From NCBI GenBank assembly GCA_036244855.1, contig BQKZ01001009.1, forward strand, positions 47,132 through 81,329: a stretch of 34,198 nucleotides of DNA, in the 5' to 3' direction. Positions 30,301 to 34,198 of the stretch are shown piece after piece. The notes under the pieces are model-generated. The model was not told the DNA's origin, did no database searches, and saw only the letters and a program-made list of their open reading frames with translations. Positions within the stretch are counted from its first letter, which is position 1, and every line of letters starts with the position of its first letter. Position numbers and translations under genes: made by a program. The DNA comes from Temnopleurus reevesii. Its lineage: Eukaryota; Echinodermata; Echinoidea; Temnopleuroida; Temnopleuridae.

Positions 30301-30907
30301 TATTTATCACAATATCTCAGACATTCACTATTGATTAGTATTAATCCAGGGTGGGATAAAGACGGGAATTTATTCATTTGTTATCTACCTATATACAAAT
30401 CATTCAAGCGATATTTTCGTAGTCCCCGCTGCTATTCTCCACCCGATCCCCCTTCAGTAAGGATTTTCTGGCTCAGATCGGGATTAGGCAAAAAAAACCA
30501 ACAGTTGTTTGGTTGCCCTCCACCGACCGACCCTCTAAAATTGACCCGACCTGAATTTTGTTTTTGCTTTTCACTAAAAAAAAAAAATATACAGAAAAAT
30601 TGCTTATAAACATGAGAAATACAACCTGAAAATCCATTTTTAATCAAATTCACGATCAAAATTATAAAATACAAACTGAAAAGTCATTTTCAAACACTTT
30701 CTGGCTTCATTTCAAGTCCTATTTTTTTTAGATGATCAAGGTTTGAAACATAAAAAAATAATTAGAAAAAAAATTCCGACCGACAGAGGCTTTATTTCTT
30801 GGGCAACCATACATTTGTTTACTTGGCCTTAAAGAATTGATGAAATAGTCTAGGAGAACTGCTGACAACCGTTCGATACTAAAGCGTGACACATCCTGTC
30901 AACGCTT
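30301..30907. other. Intron interval without a gene
   Basis: No supported feature. A T-run of about 26 bases lies at 30908-30934, just before the next MITE. Confidence 0.4.
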
Positions 30908-30948
30908 TTTTTTTTTTTTTTTTTTTTTTTTTTTGTTGAATAGGGTAG

Positions 30949-31074
30949 CGCCCCGGTCACCTAGGGCCCCGGAAGCAACACGATTTAACACGACTGTTTG
31001 TTCTTTGTTAACTGTGAATTAACAAAGAGTCATGTTGAATCGTGTTGCTTCCGGGCCTCTTTGTGACCGGGGTC
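30949..31074. mobile_element. Palindromic MITE family M, copy 7
   Basis: Starts GCGCCCCGGTCACCTAGGGC and ends TTTGTGACCGGGGTC. The centre contains GTTAACTGTGAATTAACAAA as in the other copies. Confidence 0.85.
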
Positions 31075-32695
31075 TGAGGGGATACTCGATCATTTAAACC
31101 GAATTAAGTCAGGTGCCACCTGCATGGGCATCCTTTTGGAAAAATTACAAAGATATTTTGAAGAGGCCCTTTTTACCATGATGACTTTACAGGTCATCAT
31201 AGTACGAACTCGTCACACAATTTCATGTTTTTTCGTACATAATAGTTTGCTTTAAGGGGATTACACAAGTGTAGAGGCTGGCTCAATTTGTTCTGTCCCT
31301 TTGAGCCACCATAATGTTCGATGGTAAAATATTTTTTTTACCCATTTTAATTATGCATATCTTCAATTATAAAAAGTATAAACATACGCGAGCTCTCGAT
31401 TTGTTAATGCTGGGCCACATTTGATCAATCCAAGGTCATATCATGATTATGATATTCAAAGATATAATCAACCATAAATATAAAGGTAAAATGAAGAAAA
31501 AAGCTATCAAATTAGCAAAAACAAAATATTCTGTGTCAATGAGAAATTGTTAAACGTTACGTATTTGGCCACATCCGTTGATCTGCAGAGGCTTGTATTG
31601 ATATGATCACATCAATTATCACAAATTTATTTCTAATCATGTAAAAGGCAAAGTTCCCTCGTTTATGATGCTCGGCAATGCACTCGGCAATGCACGCAGA
31701 TGGATATATTTCGGTGGCTATGCCCCGCCGAATAGAAAAGTCCTAATTTGAGCTTACAACATATTTGAACTATTGCATTTCATATTTTAGCGATATGATA
31801 CGGTGAGCAATTAATAATTGAATACTTGATCACCTATCATTGAACGTCCTCACAAACTTCCACATTTCTTGGAGGTTTAAAAAGGATTTGGCTAACATGT
31901 AGAACAATTCTGGTGGTGCCAGAATTTCATGAAAATAAATACAACAAAAAAGTTTTACATCCCTTTTTTAAAAGTAGTATGACTTTAGGCAGGGGGTTGT
32001 CTGGTAGCTAAATTTGCAGGTAATGTTTATTGCAAACTACTGACCTAGCAGATTATGTGTAAAATAAGCAGAATCCCATATTCTACGCACGAGTGAACGT
32101 GCATAACGTTTCTTTTCTGTCGAAAGTCAAAATGGTATTTTTGTGTGCATCGTTAAGAATTATGTAAATGAAGGTTAAGATTTATTTTTGCTTTGATAAT
32201 CTTGTGACTTATATTCACATAATCGAGACAGTTTCTTCGCATGAATGGGCATACTTACTAGAAGAAAAAGTGATTTTGTTCAACGCCATAACTTTGGCTA
32301 GATTTAATATTTGTGAAAATATTGGGAAATATATTTTTCGTCAAAAACATTTTTTTTTGCAATATGACTGTAAAACTGTCCAGATTGATGGGATGAAATT
32401 TGTTCATAACAACATAACTCCCCCCCCCCCAAGAAAAAAAAAAACACACACACANCATGTGCATCCAAACCATTTATCCGTTATTCTTCAGTTTAAATCC
32501 ATAAATTGAAGACTTTTGTCATTTTCAAAGTTAATTATTTTTTAACTTGTGAGTGTTCATTTCACGCATAACAATTTTAATCATGCTGACTTTTACGCAC
32601 AGGCTAGCCAAGTAGGTGATAAGTATTATCAGCCAAGTTTGTTATTAGACCCCATGCACATTAAAAAAGATAAGCGGCATTCATTAAGCTGTTAA
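31075..32695. other. Intron interval without a gene
   Basis: Nothing is supported except a C-run/A-run/(CA)n tract at about 32419-32454 and a 15-base doubling of CTCGGCAATGCA near 31670-31694. Confidence 0.4.
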
Positions 32696-32772
32696 TGTAA
32701 TAGTAATGATAACAATAATGCCATTTGTATATCGCCTAATCCAGTCTGTGGAGTGCTCAAGGCGCATTAAGA
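32696..32772 (-). repeat. SINE family S 3' tail
   Basis: Matches 17178-17230 in order: ATGCCATTTGTATATCGC, then GGAGTGCTCAAGGCGC. A diverged trinucleotide-type tail precedes it. Confidence 0.65.
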
Positions 32773-33065
32773 GAATAGTAAAAGTAAGTAACCTAAGAAT
32801 AACTTAAAAACTTCTTTGTTGGGTGTTATATCAGATCGAGTGAAGTTTTAATCCCTTTCTATATAATTCTATTAAAAGAAACGTTATCAATTGGAACAAG
32901 TGTTTTATGTGAGTAAAGTACATTACATACATCCCCGTCCATTACATTCAAACACTTATAACCAATACTGTACCACGCAGACTTTAAATTTCACAAAACA
33001 GAAAAGTATATAATATTATATTCCTTTATTCCCATTTCCGTTCTCTCTCCTCTTCTCTTTTTCAG

Positions 33066-33209
33066 CTCCAGTTATAGCACTCCTGTATAAGTTCCATAAA
33101 TATCGCCGCGTTCTCTTTGGTATTGGTGCATGCTTCATCCCAGCTGGTGTGATTCTCTCAGCATTTGCAACAAATAATATTCAGATTGCAGTTTTTCTCT
33201 CGTTCTCAG
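33066..33209 (+). CDS. Gene B internal exon: MCT-like TM2-TM3
   Basis: A strong acceptor (TCTCCTCTTCTCTTTTTCAG) and a GTAAGA donor at 33210 bound 144 bp, phase 1 at both ends, with no stop. It encodes A-P-V-I-A-L-L-Y-K-F, then H-K-Y-R-R-V-L-F-G-I-G-A, then A-G-V-I-L-S-A-F-A-T-N-N-I-Q. This is the SLC16 layout: the end of TM2, a short basic cytosolic loop (K-Y-R-R) typical of the MFS TM2-TM3 loop, and TM3 with small residues followed by S-A-F-A-T. Spliced to 15861 it reads through with a natural TM2. The gene continues past the right edge. MFS identity is well supported; SLC16 is the best fit, and the substrate cannot be told. Confidence 0.78.
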
Positions 33210-33446
33210 GTAAGATGTAATCACTAATTTAACTCTGGAGAAGACTTTTAGGTGAAATAATTGTGGGTTTAAATCATACGAGCATGATAAGGTACGCATA
33301 TATCATATTTCTGTTCGATAAATCTCGGATATAACTGGTTCGTAGATTCAACCTTAAACAAAAAAGAAATGCGGCCATTTTTTAAATGTCAGGCATCATC
33401 ACTATGAAAATTAATGATATCGTAACTTGTGTAAAATCTTAAAATG

Positions 33447-33512
33447 ATAATAATAATGATAATTTGCATGCATAAAGCGTCTCTTCATGAGATTCGAAGA
33501 GCATTTTAGGGA
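33447..33512 (-). repeat. Diverged SINE 3' tail
   Basis: AATGATAATTTGCATGCATA then AAGCGTC and GAAGAGCATTTTA resemble the family S tail. Weak. Confidence 0.4.
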
Positions 33513-33659
33513 AGGTAGAAGAAATAGGCCTACAAGAAATGAATTTGAATGAAAAATATCAATTCTAATTGTAACCATGGTAACACCTGAATAAAACAAT
33601 CCTTCTCATTGGCAAATGACACCAATTGATTCACATGCATCCATTTTAATACCCAATTA

Positions 33660-33902
33660 CATTTTGATCAAACCCTTGCGTTTTTAGCCTGCGTCGGCCC
33701 AGCATTTCTGAAAATTAAAAACGCCCCTGGACGCACAAAGACGCAGGTCATACGGTGGAGTAACGCTCGGCTTACGCTCCTTGGCGCGAGCCAAACGTCA
33801 GTCCACCGTCTGATCGGCGTATACTATGCGATCGATGATCGTTTTTAATTTTCAAAAAAGTTGAGCCGACGCAGGCTAAAACGCAAAGTTGTAAGTGGGC
33901 CT
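33660..33902. mobile_element. Palindromic MITE family D, copy 2
   Basis: Shares ACCCTTGCGTTTTT, GACGCACAAAGACGCAGGT, ACGCTC and GTCCACCGTCTGAT with the element at 1643-1882. The inverted pair GCCTGCGTCGGC and GCCGACGCAGGC is inside. Ends are GTGGGCCTTA on the right and a degraded left end after TTA at 33657-33659. Confidence 0.75.
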
Positions 33903-33945
33903 TAACATGGAGTGTATTTGGGATCTTCAGGTTTTATTTCTTTAG

Positions 33946-34052
33946 GTCGATCTAGCTCCACTCTTCCATATTCTCAAAATATTGATTTTCATTATACAAT
34001 ATTTTATTCCACAAATATACAAAGATACTTGAAGAACTCTAACAAATCAAGG
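33946..34052 (+). CDS. Weak candidate for a further gene B exon
   Basis: A good acceptor (TTTTATTTCTTTAG, AG at 33944-33945) opens a frame that continues phase 1 from the exon at 33066: G-R-S-S-S-T-L-P-Y-S-Q and onward to Q-R-Y-L-K-N. A GTAATT at 34053 could be a donor; otherwise TAG follows at about 34120. The residues do not match the expected MCT TM4 start well, so this may be chance. Confidence 0.2.
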
Positions 34053-34198
34053 GTAATTGATTTCATGTTTACATGGGTCGATGGTCCGCTGAATAATCCA
34101 TTTCTAACATTCACATACTAGTACGTAAAGAAAGGTATGGTGAGCGGGCCGTAGGACTATATAGCGAAATATTGTTATCTAGTACCGGATCGGGGAAG

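Larger units (their letters stand above)
15862..33065 (+). other. Large repeat-filled intron of gene B
   Basis: The donor GTAAAT at 15862 and the acceptor CTCTTTTTCAG at 33055-33065 bound about 17.2 kb if no exon lies between. It contains MITEs, a LINE, a LINE-derived minisatellite, SINE tails and an assembly gap. One in-frame candidate exon (23310-23387) may divide it. Confidence 0.6.

Overview
This is animal nuclear DNA: AT-rich, intron-containing and crowded with short inverted-repeat transposons, tRNA-derived SINEs, truncated non-LTR retrotransposons and microsatellites. The style of the repeats and of the transporter exons suggests a marine invertebrate deuterostome, most likely an echinoderm such as a sea urchin. 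That assignment is from memory of similar genomes, not from a search. There is no sign of bacterial sequence, an operon, CRISPR or a phage.

Only two host genes can be supported, both on the + strand and both partial. Gene A runs in from the left edge and ends here. It has a 65-codon phase-0 exon (1387-1581) and a terminal exon (3355-3522) with a stop; the encoded C-terminus is charged, helical and unidentified. A decayed duplicate of the 65-codon exon's 5' end lies about 660 bp upstream (725-757, in-frame stop). Gene B begins at 15663 and runs off the right edge. It encodes an SLC16/monocarboxylate-transporter-like major facilitator protein. Exon 1 (15663-15861) and a downstream exon (33066-33209) are both phase 1 at their junction and join into a typical MCT TM1-TM3 region. 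A 78-bp in-frame candidate exon (23310-23387) and a weak further exon (33946 on) are also noted. The 17.2-kb intron between the two good exons is almost entirely repeats and contains a 505-bp assembly gap (17325-17829).

Repeat layout, left to right: a 240-bp palindromic MITE (1643-1882); a long CT/CA/ATT/ATC simple-sequence block that touches the last exon of gene A; a 438-bp near-perfect inverted repeat (4645-5082); a tRNA-derived SINE (6360-6662); a 5'-truncated CR1/L2-like LINE with an open RT frame (about 7190-8270); a mosaic of two unnamed repeat families, here called A and B (8.8-13.6 kb), carrying nested 125-bp MITEs; a second LINE fragment (about 13.82-14.82 kb). Inside gene B's intron are seven-copy-family MITEs with TTA-like flanks, two palindromes with GGGCCCC ends, a third LINE on the minus strand (20296-21938) with a 30-bp-arm hairpin at its 5' end, and a 1.16-kb palindromic element (28666-29828).

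The most unusual object is a 21-copy array of a 51-bp unit (23948-25019). Each unit is exactly 17 codons and encodes the 'LNHLAPxYLSxSL' segment of a LINE ORF2 C-terminal region. Normal LINE-like sequence lies on both sides, so a small piece of a dead retrotransposon has expanded into a codon-periodic minisatellite that stays open for about 357 codons.
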